This document shows, one piece after another, positions 1 to 6,378 of a DNA stretch of 10,819 bases (positions within the stretch are counted from its first letter, which is position 1; each line of letters starts with the position of its first letter). The notes beneath the pieces were generated by a model that worked only from the letters and a program-made list of their open reading frames with translations, did not search any database and had not been told where the DNA came from. The stretch spans positions 1-10,819 of the forward strand of contig CAYHZL010000119.1 in NCBI GenBank assembly GCA_964361075.1, given 5' to 3'. The position numbers and the translations under genes are program-made. The DNA comes from CAYHZL01 sp964361075. GTDB taxonomy: Bacteria > Bacteroidota > Ignavibacteria > UBA10030 > UBA8401.

Positions 1-1209
1 AATTCCACCGATTGGTCCGAGCAATGCAGAGTAACCAACAAGCCATGTAAAAATATATCCGCTTGGGTCAGCAACAAGTTTCCATGGTTGAATAAGAATT
101 CCGATAATTCCGGTAATCAATCCGCCAATGCGAAACGTGATTTTCGATGGAAAGAGATTTGCAAAATCATTTGCAGGACTTACAACATTTGCGGCAAGAT
201 TTGTGGCAAGTGTAGCAAGGCAAAGCGCGAATAACGAGACAGCAAGTACAACCGGATTTGTAAAACGCGTAATCAACACAACCGGATCCCAAATTGGAAA
301 GCCGCCATAAATCACAACCGTTGCCGAGGTAACCGCAACACCGATGAATGAATACAACGCCATCGTCAACGGCAAACCGAGTAATTGTCCGAGCATTTGA
401 TTGCGTTGCGTGCGCGAGTAGCGCGTGAAGTCGGGAATGTTGAGCGAGAGCGTTGCCCAAAATCCAATCATCCCCGTCAACGATGGAAAGAAGACCGCCC
501 AGAATTGTCCTTCTTTTATTCCGCCGGAAACAAATTGCGATGGCTGTGAAAGCATTGGTCCAAATCCCCCGGCTTGCTTGTACGCCCATGCAAGTAATGC
601 TAAACCGAGAAGGATAAGAAGCGGCGCTTTGATATCGAGAAGAAATCGGATGGATTCAATTCCTTTGTAAATGACGAGCATATTGATTCCCCAGAAAAAC
701 ATGAAGCATACAAATTGCGGGAAATTTATTCCAGCCATCCACACAGGAAGCGAATCCCATTCAGGAATGTAAATGGTTATGATTTTGTAAATTGCCCAGC
801 CGCCAATCCACGTTTGAATGCCGAACCATCCGCAGGCAACAAACGCGCGCAACATCGCGGGAATATTTGCGCCGCGAACACCGAACGAAGCGCGGCAATA
901 CACAGGAAATGGAATTCCATATTTCGTTCCCGCGTGTGCATTCAGAATCATCGGAATCAATACGATAACGTTTCCGAAAAATACTGTGAGCACCGCTTGA
1001 TACCAATTCATTCCTTCGGCAATCAATCCCGATGCAAGCATGTACGTTGGAATACATGCCGACATTGAAATCCACAATGCTGCAATATTGTATGTTCCCC
1101 ATTTTCGTTGAGAACGTGTTGTTGGAGCAAGATCATCGTTGATAAGCGAACTATGTTTTACGGACGACAGATCGGTTTCGATGATCTCGGAAGAAAGAAA
1201 GTTGGACAT
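1..1209 (-). CDS. NCS1 family nucleobase/hydantoin:cation symporter (partial, C-terminus beyond left edge)
   Basis: An inner-membrane permease of the NCS1 family (Mhp1, CodB, PucI and allantoin permeases), which import uracil, cytosine, hydantoins or allantoin with Na+ or H+. The frame is open from the ATG at 1209 to the window edge (403 codons, no stop), so most of a usual 450-500 residue protein is present. The N-terminus (TTRSQRKWGTYNIAALWIS, residues 30-48) is typical, followed by many hydrophobic spans. Substrate-site residues of Mhp1 have apparent counterparts: W128 and Q132 in WFGIQTW, W251 in GFWATLSLNIPDFTRY, and N341 in NLAANVVSP (residue matching from memory of the family). It is the last visible gene of the pyrimidine cluster, 155 bases after hydA, so uracil, thymine or dihydropyrimidine is the likeliest substrate (inference). 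No Shine-Dalgarno precedes the start; a heptad array begins 11 bases upstream. The family is certain, the substrate is not. Confidence 0.93.
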   Translation of the reverse strand, partial: MSNFLSSEIIETDLSSVKHSSLINDDLAPTTRSQRKWGTYNIAALWISMSACIPTYMLASGLIAEGMNWYQAVLTVFFGNVIVLIPMILNAHAGTKYGIPFPVYCRASFGVRGANIPAMLRAFVACGWFGIQTWIGGWAIYKIITIYIPEWDSLPVWMAGINFPQFVCFMFFWGINMLVIYKGIESIRFLLDIKAPLLILLGLALLAWAYKQAGGFGPMLSQPSQFVSGGIKEGQFWAVFFPSLTGMIGFWATLSLNIPDFTRYSRTQRNQMLGQLLGLPLTMALYSFIGVAVTSATVVIYGGFPIWDPVVLITRFTNPVVLAVSLFALCLATLATNLAANVVSPANDFANLFPSKITFRIGGLITGIIGILIQPWKLVADPSGYIFTWLVGYSALLGPIGGI

Positions 1210-1220
1210 AGAGGTTTTGT

Positions 1221-1289
1221 GTTTAGAGTTTAGAGTTTAGAGTTTAGAGTTGTGTGGTTTGAGAATGTGATTCATGTTTCAGGATTCAC
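1221..1289. repeat. Heptad array, G-type arm, upstream of the permease
   Basis: Four exact copies of GTTTAGA (1221-1248) are followed by GTTGTGT and GGTTTGA, then after a one-base slip by GATTCAT, GTTTCAG and GATTCAC. On the transcribed minus strand this is a CTAAAC/CTGAAAC-type array immediately before the permease start. It is the left arm of an inverted pair with 1308-1370. Confidence 0.85.
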
Positions 1290-1307
1290 GTCGAAAAACT
1301 ATTTTTG

Positions 1308-1370
1308 CCTAAAACTTGAATCTTGCGTCTTGAAACTCAAAACTCCAACCACGAACCACAAAACTCAAAT
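1308..1370. repeat. Heptad array, C-type arm, overlapping the hydA stop
   Basis: Nine heptads in unbroken 7-base phase on the + strand: CCTAAAA, CTTGAAT, CTTGCGT, CTTGAAA, CTCAAAA, CTCCAAC, CACGAAC, CACAAAA, CTCAAAT. The last one contains the hydA stop codon (TGA at 1367-1365 on the minus strand). It is complementary in type to the array at 1221-1289, so the spacer transcript can fold on itself. Confidence 0.85.
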
Positions 1371-2747
1371 GATTCCGCTGACTTTGTTTCGCTTCACAAA
1401 TTTTCCGAATCCGGGTTTTATCTTTAACGAATTGTTTTCGATAGCAACAGTACCGCGCATCAGAACTGTTGTAACTTTTCCTTTCACCTTCCATCCTTCG
1501 TACGCGGAATAGTCAACATTCATGTGATGTGTTTTTGCTGAAAGCGTATGTTCTTCATTCGGATCAAAAATAATAATATCGGCATCGGAACCTACTGCAA
1601 TACATCCTTTTTTCGGAAACATGCCGAAAATTTTTGCAGCGTTGGTAGAAGTAACTTCAACATATTTATTCAGAGAAATTTTTCCTTTGTTCACACCTTC
1701 GGAAAAGAATAGCTCCATACGATGCTCAATGCCCGGATGACCATTTGGAATTTTTGAAAAATTATCTTTACCCATTAATTTTTGATCCCATTTAAATGGA
1801 CAATGATCTGTTGCTACCACTTGCACACTTCCTTGATTTATTCCTGCCCATAATGATGCTTGATCTTTCTTCTCACGCAGCGGCGGAGACATTACCCATT
1901 TTGCTCCTTCAAAATTTTGTTCATACAACGATGCGTCGAGCAATAAATATTGCGTACAGGTTTCGACAAATACTTTTTGATTTCTTCGCGCAGCGTTGCG
2001 GATTTGATTGAGCGCTCCTTCACATGTCATGTGCACAATGTATGCAGGTACACCGGTATAATGCGCCATATCAGCAAAGCGCCCCGACGCTTCCGATTCT
2101 GTAATTTCCGGTTGTGAGAGATAATGATAGAGCGGCGCAAGTTTTCCTTCAGCACGATGCTTTGCAATGAGAAAGTCTATCATGTCGCCATTCGTTGCAT
2201 GTACGGTAACCATGCCTCCTTGCTTTTTCACTTCGTTCATCAATCCAACCATCTGGCGGTCATCAATCATCAATGCGCCTTTGTACGCCATAAAAGTTTT
2301 GAACGATGTGATTCCTTCCTCGTTCACCATCTTGCTGATTTCTGCTTTTGTGTTGTCGTTGAAATCAGTAACTGCCATGTGAAAAGAATAATCGGAACAT
2401 GCTTTTCCGTTCGAGCGACCTTGCCATGCTTCAAGCGCGTGATAGAGCGGCTTCCCTTGTGTTTGCAACACGAAGTCAATCACCATAGTTGTGCCGCCAA
2501 ACAGTGCGGCGCTTGTGCCGGAAGTATAATCATCGCTGGAAAATGTTCCCATGAACGGCATATCCAAATGCACATGCGGATCAATTCCGCCCGGCATAAC
2601 TAATTTTCCTTTTGCCTCTATTATAGTGTCGGCATGCATTGGTAATGATTTGCCGATGGCAGAAACAGTTTCGCCTTCAATAAAAATATCGGCAACAAAA
2701 TCTTCATCCGCAGTTATGACTCGACCGTTTTTAATTAGTATAGACAT
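1365..2747 (-). CDS. hydA: Dihydropyrimidinase / D-hydantoinase
   Basis: A cyclic amidohydrolase that opens 5,6-dihydrouracil or dihydrothymine to the N-carbamoyl beta-amino acid; many homologs also open hydantoins. The protein has 460 residues, the usual length. The binuclear zinc site is complete: H58 and H60 (DPHVHL), the lysine to be carbamylated K150 (SFKTFMAYKG), H183 (VHATNGD), H239 (YIVHM) and D314 (VATDHCPF). Y155 matches the substrate-binding tyrosine of bacterial D-hydantoinases, and NGHPGIEHR (335-343) is typical. The ATG at 2747 is fixed by a strong GGAGGT five bases upstream. Two ORF6N genes lie upstream and an NCS1 permease downstream. With preA and preT in the same window the physiological role is most likely reductive pyrimidine degradation rather than hydantoin use. 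The stop codon lies inside a heptad array. Confidence 0.96.
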   Translation of the reverse strand: MSILIKNGRVITADEDFVADIFIEGETVSAIGKSLPMHADTIIEAKGKLVMPGGIDPHVHLDMPFMGTFSSDDYTSGTSAALFGGTTMVIDFVLQTQGKPLYHALEAWQGRSNGKACSDYSFHMAVTDFNDNTKAEISKMVNEEGITSFKTFMAYKGALMIDDRQMVGLMNEVKKQGGMVTVHATNGDMIDFLIAKHRAEGKLAPLYHYLSQPEITESEASGRFADMAHYTGVPAYIVHMTCEGALNQIRNAARRNQKVFVETCTQYLLLDASLYEQNFEGAKWVMSPPLREKKDQASLWAGINQGSVQVVATDHCPFKWDQKLMGKDNFSKIPNGHPGIEHRMELFFSEGVNKGKISLNKYVEVTSTNAAKIFGMFPKKGCIAVGSDADIIIFDPNEEHTLSAKTHHMNVDYSAYEGWKVKGKVTTVLMRGTVAIENNSLKIKPGFGKFVKRNKVSGII

Positions 2748-2752
2748 GTGTT

Positions 2753-2758
2753 ACCTCC
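2753..2758 (-). promoter_or_regulatory. Shine-Dalgarno site of hydA
   Basis: GGAGGT on the minus strand, five bases before the hydA ATG. It lies between the start and the heptad array at 2770-2839. It shows that this genome uses anti-SD pairing, which makes the absence of a site before preT and the permease noticeable. Confidence 0.85.
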
Positions 2759-2769
2759 TTTTATGATCT

Positions 2770-2839
2770 GATTCAAGTTTCTGGGTTTATGGTTCAAGGT
2801 TAATGTTTTGAGTTTTGGGTTTTGGGTTTTGAGTTTTGA
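2770..2839. repeat. Heptad array, G-type arm, upstream of hydA
   Basis: Ten heptads with no phase slip: GATTCAA, GTTTCTG, GGTTTAT, GGTTCAA, GGTTAAT, GTTTTGA, GTTTTGG, GTTTTGG, GTTTTGA, GTTTTGA. It is the left arm of the inverted pair with 2911-2987, with about 70 bases between the arms. Confidence 0.9.
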
Positions 2840-2910
2840 ATAGTGAGATTTAATATCTGAAAACATTCATTTGCATACATGAACTGTGAACCATTTATTT
2901 TTTTTCACAA

Positions 2911-2987
2911 CTCAAACCACAAACCTGTAATCTTGAAACCTGAACCATAAACCATGAACCTTGAACCTCAAACCTTGAATCTCTAAT
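2911..2987. repeat. Heptad array, C-type arm, directly after the stop of the second ORF6N gene
   Basis: Eleven heptads in unbroken phase: CTCAAAC, CACAAAC, CTGTAAT, CTTGAAA, CCTGAAC, CATAAAC, CATGAAC, CTTGAAC, CTCAAAC, CTTGAAT, CTCTAAT. It ends one base from the stop codon of the gene at 2989. It is the longest array in the window. Confidence 0.9.
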
Positions 2988-2988
2988 C

Positions 2989-3564
2989 TTATCCAATTTT
3001 TTTCTTTCTGCGAACTCCATACCTCACTTTTGGTTCTTCAACAGAAAATCCAATCGGGCGTTTAGGTTTTTCCGGTGGAATTAAAATCTGATGGATTGCA
3101 TCAAAGACAACTTTGAATTGTTCATCATACTTCTTTTCCAATTCTTGAAGTTTGCGGGAAAGTTGTTCGTTCGACGCAAGCAACTGCCGCAAGCGAACAA
3201 ATGTTTTCATAATCTCAATATTTACTTGAATCGCCCGCTTGCTCTTTAGCACACTTGAAAGCATTAGAATTCCATGCTCCGTAAACACGTATGGGTGGTA
3301 TTTTATATTCTTGCCGCGTTTCAAGGTCACAAATTGTGACCTTGAATTTTTAGACTCAATCCAAGACTGTAATTCATCATCTGTAAATTGAAACATAAAT
3401 TCTTTTGGGAAACGATCTCTATTTCGTTTTACAGCTTGATTAAGAACTTTAGTTGAGACCTCATATAATGCTGCAAGATCGCGATCAAGCATTACTTTCT
3501 CTCCACGAATCAGCAAGATTCGTTGTTCAATAATTTCAGAAGGAACTAATGCAGACTGTTTCAT
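2989..3564 (-). CDS. ORF6N-domain protein, paralog 2
   Basis: Small protein of the ORF6N family, a presumed DNA-binding domain related to phage KilA-N/Bro proteins and frequent as solitary genes in Bacteroidota-like genomes; its cellular role is unknown. The 191 residues hold the ORF6N signature: PSEIIEQRILLIRGEKVMLD (8-27), LAALYEVSTKVLNQAVKRN (30-48), RFPKEFMFQ (51-59), PYVFTEHGILMLSSVL (91-106). A helical, probably coiled segment (about 115-150, LASNEQLSRKLQELEKKYDEQF) and a basic tail RRKKKIG follow. The ATG at 3564 is chosen because ATGAAACAGTCTGCA is conserved in the paralog. An upstream TTG at 3642 would add 26 residues, but that stretch aligns with the non-coding leader of the paralog. 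It has no sensible link to pyrimidine breakdown, so it is probably an insertion into the cluster. Codons 73-82 contain a perfect DNA palindrome. Confidence 0.85.
   Translation of the reverse strand: MKQSALVPSEIIEQRILLIRGEKVMLDRDLAALYEVSTKVLNQAVKRNRDRFPKEFMFQFTDDELQSWIESKNSRSQFVTLKRGKNIKYHPYVFTEHGILMLSSVLKSKRAIQVNIEIMKTFVRLRQLLASNEQLSRKLQELEKKYDEQFKVVFDAIHQILIPPEKPKRPIGFSVEEPKVRYGVRRKKKIG
3321..3345. repeat. Perfect 25-bp palindrome inside ORF6N paralog 2
   Basis: The left arm TCAAGGTCACAA (3321-3332) and right arm TTGTGACCTTGA (3334-3345) are exact reverse complements around one base (3333). It encodes part of the variable middle of the protein (SRSQFVTL). It is centred on the same reading-frame position as the palindrome of the neighbouring paralog. 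Confidence 0.95.
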
Positions 3565-3598
3565 CTTTTGTTCTATTTGTTTTACAACTTTGATTTTA

Positions 3599-3626
3599 GT
3601 TTTCTGATTTTTTTGATTAGCAAATT
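3599..3626. repeat. Leader segment duplicated with ORF6N paralog 2
   Basis: This stretch (GTTTTCTGAT, then a T run, GATTAGCAAATT) matches 4339-4365 upstream of the other ORF6N gene with about one substitution and a one-base difference in T-run length. The duplication or shared ancestry therefore extends upstream of the coding region. This supports the shorter start codon in both genes. Confidence 0.75.
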
Positions 3627-3685
3627 GAGTTTTGTATAACAAGACCTTAAACCTCTCCTGCTAAAAAACAGCGAAATGCAAAGAA

Positions 3686-3734
3686 CGCAAACCTGAATTA
3701 CAAAACCAAAAAACTCAAATCTCAAAACCCGAAC
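3686..3734. repeat. Heptad array, C-type arm, after ORF6N paralog 1
   Basis: Seven heptads in phase: CGCAAAC, CTGAATT, ACAAAAC, CAAAAAA, CTCAAAT, CTCAAAA, CCCGAAC. It ends 10 bases from the stop codon of the gene at 3745. There is no opposing G-type arm in this spacer; ORF6N genes lack start-side arrays. Confidence 0.75.
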
Positions 3735-3744
3735 CTGTTCTCAT

Positions 3745-4293
3745 TTATTTCTTCTTACCTATTCCATACCTCACTTTTGGTTCTTCAACAGAAAACCCTA
3801 TCGGTCGTTTAGGTTTTTCCGGCGGAATTAAAATCTGATGAATGGCTTCAAAGACAATTTTGAATTGCTCATCGTATTTTTTTTCTAATTCGTGAAGTTT
3901 GCGTGAAAGTTCTTCATTGGAAGAAAGCAATTGCCGCAAGCGAACGAATGTTTTCATGATCTCAATATTTACTTGAATCGCCCGTTTGCTGTTCAAGACA
4001 CTTGAGAGCATCAAGATTCCATGTTCTGTAAAGACGTACGGAAGAGTTCCACCGAAATATTTACGATGTGGTATCACAGAATGTGATACCAGTAAATTGG
4101 CTTCTTGATCCGATAACTGAAAAACAAAATCCTCTGGAAAGCGTTGCTTATTTCGCTTTACTGCCTGATTTAGCGTTCTTGTTTCAACTCCGTAAAGTTT
4201 TGCAAGGTGAATACTAAGCATTACTTTTTGTCCGCGAATCAACAAGATTCGTTGTTCAATTATTTCAGAAGGAATTAATGCAGACTGTTTCAT
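3745..4293 (-). CDS. ORF6N-domain protein, paralog 1
   Basis: A 182-residue ORF6N-family protein, clearly a sister of the gene at 2989-3564. Residues 1-60 and the C-terminal half (PYVFTEHGILMLSSVLNSKR to the end) are nearly the same in both. The middle, residues about 61-84 (SDQEANLLVSHSVIPHRKYF and on), is different in sequence and length. The family is thought to bind DNA through the N-terminal domain; the conserved C-terminal EKPKRPIGFSVEEPKVRYG tail has no function I know. The ATG at 4293 is preceded directly by AAGGA. A TTG at 4305 would add four residues. It lies 156 bases after the preA stop, with a heptad array between, and probably does not belong to the pyrimidine pathway. Codons 69-75 hold a perfect palindrome. 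Confidence 0.85.
   Translation of the reverse strand: MKQSALIPSEIIEQRILLIRGQKVMLSIHLAKLYGVETRTLNQAVKRNKQRFPEDFVFQLSDQEANLLVSHSVIPHRKYFGGTLPYVFTEHGILMLSSVLNSKRAIQVNIEIMKTFVRLRQLLSSNEELSRKLHELEKKYDEQFKIVFEAIHQILIPPEKPKRPIGFSVEEPKVRYGIGKKK
4069..4091. repeat. Perfect 23-bp palindrome inside ORF6N paralog 1
   Basis: The arms TGGTATCACA (4069-4078) and TGTGATACCA (4082-4091) are exact reverse complements around GAA. The core TCACA-N3-TGTGA is shared with the palindrome at 3321-3345, in the same codon phase. The five bases outside the core differ at every position between the two genes, yet pairing is kept. Confidence 0.95.
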
Positions 4294-4338
4294 TCCTTGT
4301 TCCAACTCGCAAATTTAAATTTCCCAATCATGAATTAC

Positions 4339-4365
4339 GTTTTCTGATTTTTTGATCAGCAAATT
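4339..4365. repeat. Leader segment duplicated with ORF6N paralog 1
   Basis: Counterpart of 3599-3626. On the minus strand it includes CTGAT and ATCAG separated by six bases, a perfect 5-bp stem that is one base short of perfect in the other copy. It lies 46-72 bases upstream of the ATG. Confidence 0.7.
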
Positions 4366-4387
4366 AAATATTTTGAATACCAAAAGT

Positions 4388-4443
4388 CTTGAAACATTAA
4401 CCTTAAACCCTGAACCACAAACCTCGAAACTGTAACCACAAAC
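4388..4443. repeat. Heptad array, C-type arm, after preA
   Basis: Eight heptads in unbroken phase: CTTGAAA, CATTAAC, CTTAAAC, CCTGAAC, CACAAAC, CTCGAAA, CTGTAAC, CACAAAC. It ends six bases from the preA stop codon. No G-type partner lies in this spacer. Confidence 0.88.
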
Positions 4444-4449
4444 CGTACC

Positions 4450-5760
4450 TCAGTGTATTTCAATTCCATATTTATGTTGAAACGCTCTCAGGTCTTCCAA
4501 ACTCATTGGCTGCGGAAGTTCTTTCGTCAATTCATTCCACGTTTTAAATCGCGAACCATCATCTTTGCGTTCCATCGTAATACAATTATCAACGGGACAA
4601 ACAATGTAGCAGAGACGACAGCCGACGCAATCGGATTCGCGGACGGTAGGTTGTGTCTTTCCATTATTGGGAAGAAGATCAATACACTGGTGCGCCGTAT
4701 CTTCGCACGCGATGTAACACAGATTGCAATGGATACATTTTTTTTCATCAATATGCGCCACTGCTTTGTAAAGCAAATTCATGTCGCCAAAGTTTGAAAC
4801 ATTCTTCAAAGATTTTCCGCGCATCTGGTCGAGCGAAGTAAATCCTTTTTCTTCCATCCAGTTCGTCGTTCCCTCAATCATATCATGCACAATGCGAAAA
4901 CCGTAATGCATCGCCGCCGTACAGACTTGCACGCTTGTTGCACCGAGCAAAATAAATTCCATCGCATCACGCCAATTGGAAATTCCACCAATCGCTGAAA
5001 TCGGAAGATTGATTTCAGGATCGCGTGCAATTTCTGAAACCATGTGAAGTGCAATCGGTTTTACTGCGGGACCGGCATAGCCGCCGTGTCCGCCTTTTCC
5101 GCCACGTGATGGTTCGATTTCAAACGTATCAAGATTCACTCCCATAATTGTGTTGATGGTATTGATAAGCGAAATACCATGCGCTCCACCTTTTTTTGCT
5201 GCGCGTCCCGGAAATCTGATGTCCGTAATATTTGGCGTGAGTTTTACGAGAACAGGAATTGTTGAAACTTCCGTAACCCATTCGGTAATCATCGAGCAAT
5301 ATTCCGGAACTTGTCCGACTGCAGACCCCATTCCGCGTTCACTCATTCCATGCGGACAACCGTAGTTGAGTTCAATTCCATCTGCACCGGAATCAATCGT
5401 TCGCTTCACAATGTCGTGCCATACTTGTTTGTCCGATTCAACCATCAGCGATGCAATCACCGCGCGATCAGTCCACAGTTTTTTTGTCTCAGCAATTTCT
5501 CGCAGATTAATTTCGATGGAACGATCGCTGATCAATTCAATATTATTCAACCCGATAATTTTTTGTCCGTTGTAATCAATCGCCGCGTACCGATTCACAA
5601 CATTCATTACCGGCGCGCCGATTGTTTTCCAGACAGCGCCGCCCCATCCTGCTTCAAACGCTTTGCACACCTGATAACCGGAATTTGTCGGCGGTGCAGA
5701 CGCAAGCCAAAATGGATTCGGAGATTTGATGCCGCCGCAGTTTATCGAAAGGTCAACCAT
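4450..5760 (-). CDS. preA: NAD-dependent dihydropyrimidine dehydrogenase, subunit PreA
   Basis: Catalytic FMN and iron-sulfur subunit that, with PreT, reduces uracil or thymine to the 5,6-dihydropyrimidine in the cytoplasm using NADH. The 436 residues comprise a dihydroorotate-dehydrogenase-like TIM barrel (about 1-310) and a C-terminal two-cluster ferredoxin domain. The active-site loop NYGCPHGMSERGMG (132-145) carries the catalytic cysteine C135 of dihydropyrimidine dehydrogenases. Two CxxCxxCxxxC motifs bind 4Fe-4S clusters: C342, C345, C348, C352 and C378, C381, C384, C388. The barrel ends with SAIGGISNWRDAMEFILLGA, the FMN phosphate region. The ATG at 5760 has GAGGA close upstream. It is separated from preT by a four-helix-bundle gene, which is unusual because preT and preA are normally adjacent. 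Nothing essential appears to be missing. Confidence 0.96.
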   Translation of the reverse strand: MVDLSINCGGIKSPNPFWLASAPPTNSGYQVCKAFEAGWGGAVWKTIGAPVMNVVNRYAAIDYNGQKIIGLNNIELISDRSIEINLREIAETKKLWTDRAVIASLMVESDKQVWHDIVKRTIDSGADGIELNYGCPHGMSERGMGSAVGQVPEYCSMITEWVTEVSTIPVLVKLTPNITDIRFPGRAAKKGGAHGISLINTINTIMGVNLDTFEIEPSRGGKGGHGGYAGPAVKPIALHMVSEIARDPEINLPISAIGGISNWRDAMEFILLGATSVQVCTAAMHYGFRIVHDMIEGTTNWMEEKGFTSLDQMRGKSLKNVSNFGDMNLLYKAVAHIDEKKCIHCNLCYIACEDTAHQCIDLLPNNGKTQPTVRESDCVGCRLCYIVCPVDNCITMERKDDGSRFKTWNELTKELPQPMSLEDLRAFQHKYGIEIH

Positions 5761-5814
5761 ACGTTCCTCTACAAAGAGTTAGTGTTATATTAAAAATTTG
5801 TTTTCTTTACAAGT

Positions 5815-5856
5815 GGTTCAAGGTATAGGGTTTAGGATTCAGGTTTCAGGTTTCCG
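5815..5856. repeat. Heptad array, G-type arm, running into the four-helix-bundle gene
   Basis: Six heptads in phase: GGTTCAA, GGTATAG, GGTTTAG, GATTCAG, GTTTCAG, GTTTCCG. The array lies upstream of the preA start by 54 bases. It crosses the stop codon of the four-helix-bundle gene (5832-5834), so it supplies that protein's last residues (roughly NLKPES). Confidence 0.85.
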
Positions 5857-6266
5857 TATTCTTCAATAGGTTCTTTTAGAAATGCAGGTTTTTCAAATTC
5901 ACGTTCTACAAATTGAATATACCGAAAAAGCATTCCATTGAGTTTTCTATATTCACTTACTATCTCATTGAAAAATGATTCATTGTTCAGTGACTTAGTT
6001 TCAAATAATAACAAAAGATGTTCTGCTGTTTCTTCGCTTGACCCGTACGCTCGATAAAGATAATGCAAATATTCATTTTTGTATTTTCGCAGTGCGTATC
6101 CTTCAACAATGTTTACAGAAACTGATTTTGCACTTCTCCGAATCTGACTTGCTTCTTCATACATTTCAAACTTTGGAAGTTCCAAACTCATTTTATGAAC
6201 ACGAACAGCCAATTCGTGAGAGAGGTTGTAAATTTCCAGTTTTCTATATCCGGAGTCTTTGTCCAT
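5832..6266 (-). CDS. Four-helix-bundle protein (23S rRNA intervening-sequence family)
   Basis: A 144-residue member of the family first found in intervening sequences of 23S rRNA genes (TIGR02436 / PF05635). Members form small four-helix bundles and often occur as lone genes in Bacteroidota-like genomes; their function is unknown. The signature is clear: YRKLEIYNLSHELAVRVHKM near the N-terminus, then QIRRSAKSVSVNIVEGYALR, EYLHYLYRAYGSSEETAEHL and a final helix with RKLNGMLFRYIQFV. The ATG at 6266 is preferred because AGAAGGGAA lies just upstream; a TTG at 6308 would add 14 residues lying next to repeat sequence. The gene sits alone between preT and preA, not in rRNA. Its last six codons are formed by a heptad array, so the native C-terminus may have been altered (inference). 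Confidence 0.87.
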   Translation of the reverse strand: MDKDSGYRKLEIYNLSHELAVRVHKMSLELPKFEMYEEASQIRRSAKSVSVNIVEGYALRKYKNEYLHYLYRAYGSSEETAEHLLLLFETKSLNNESFFNEIVSEYRKLNGMLFRYIQFVEREFEKPAFLKEPIEEYGNLKPES

Positions 6267-6301
6267 AATATTCCCTTCTCTTTCTTTCAAACCTGTTTCA
6301 C

Positions 6302-6357
6302 GATTCAAGGTTCAAGGTTTAGGGTTCAGGATTCAGGGTTCAGGATTCAAGTTTAAA
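6302..6357. repeat. Heptad array, G-type arm, upstream of the four-helix-bundle gene
   Basis: Eight heptads with perfect phase: GATTCAA, GGTTCAA, GGTTTAG, GGTTCAG, GATTCAG, GGTTCAG, GATTCAA, GTTTAAA. This is the cleanest example of the GRTTYAR consensus. It forms the left arm of a hairpin with 6379-6427 across a loop of only 21 bases. Confidence 0.93.
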
Positions 6358-6378
6358 ACTGCAAGTTGTTGCTTGTGC

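Noticed and set aside
167..1102. Two minus-strand frames (167-589 and 761-1102) within the permease
   Set aside because: They are out of frame with the NCS1 permease, whose 403-codon frame is open over the whole stretch and matches the family throughout.
2124..2603. A 159-codon open frame on the + strand
   Set aside because: It is antisense to hydA, whose protein has a complete active site; the plus-strand translation shows no family features.
3565..3642. An N-terminal extension of ORF6N paralog 2 from TTG at 3642
   Set aside because: The stretch aligns with the non-coding leader of the sister gene, and the family start matches ATG at 3564; the AGGAGAGG further upstream leaves some doubt.
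3321..4091. CRP/FNR-type binding site, because TGTGA and TCACA occur in the palindromes
   Set aside because: CRP sites read TGTGA-N6-TCACA; here the order is reversed (TCACA-N3-TGTGA), and the sites lie inside coding sequence.
5311..5793. A 160-codon open frame on the + strand
   Set aside because: It is antisense to preA and a by-product of its codon usage.
5832..6308. Four-helix-bundle gene as evidence of a nearby 23S rRNA gene
   Set aside because: No rRNA sequence is present; the family often occurs as separate genes.
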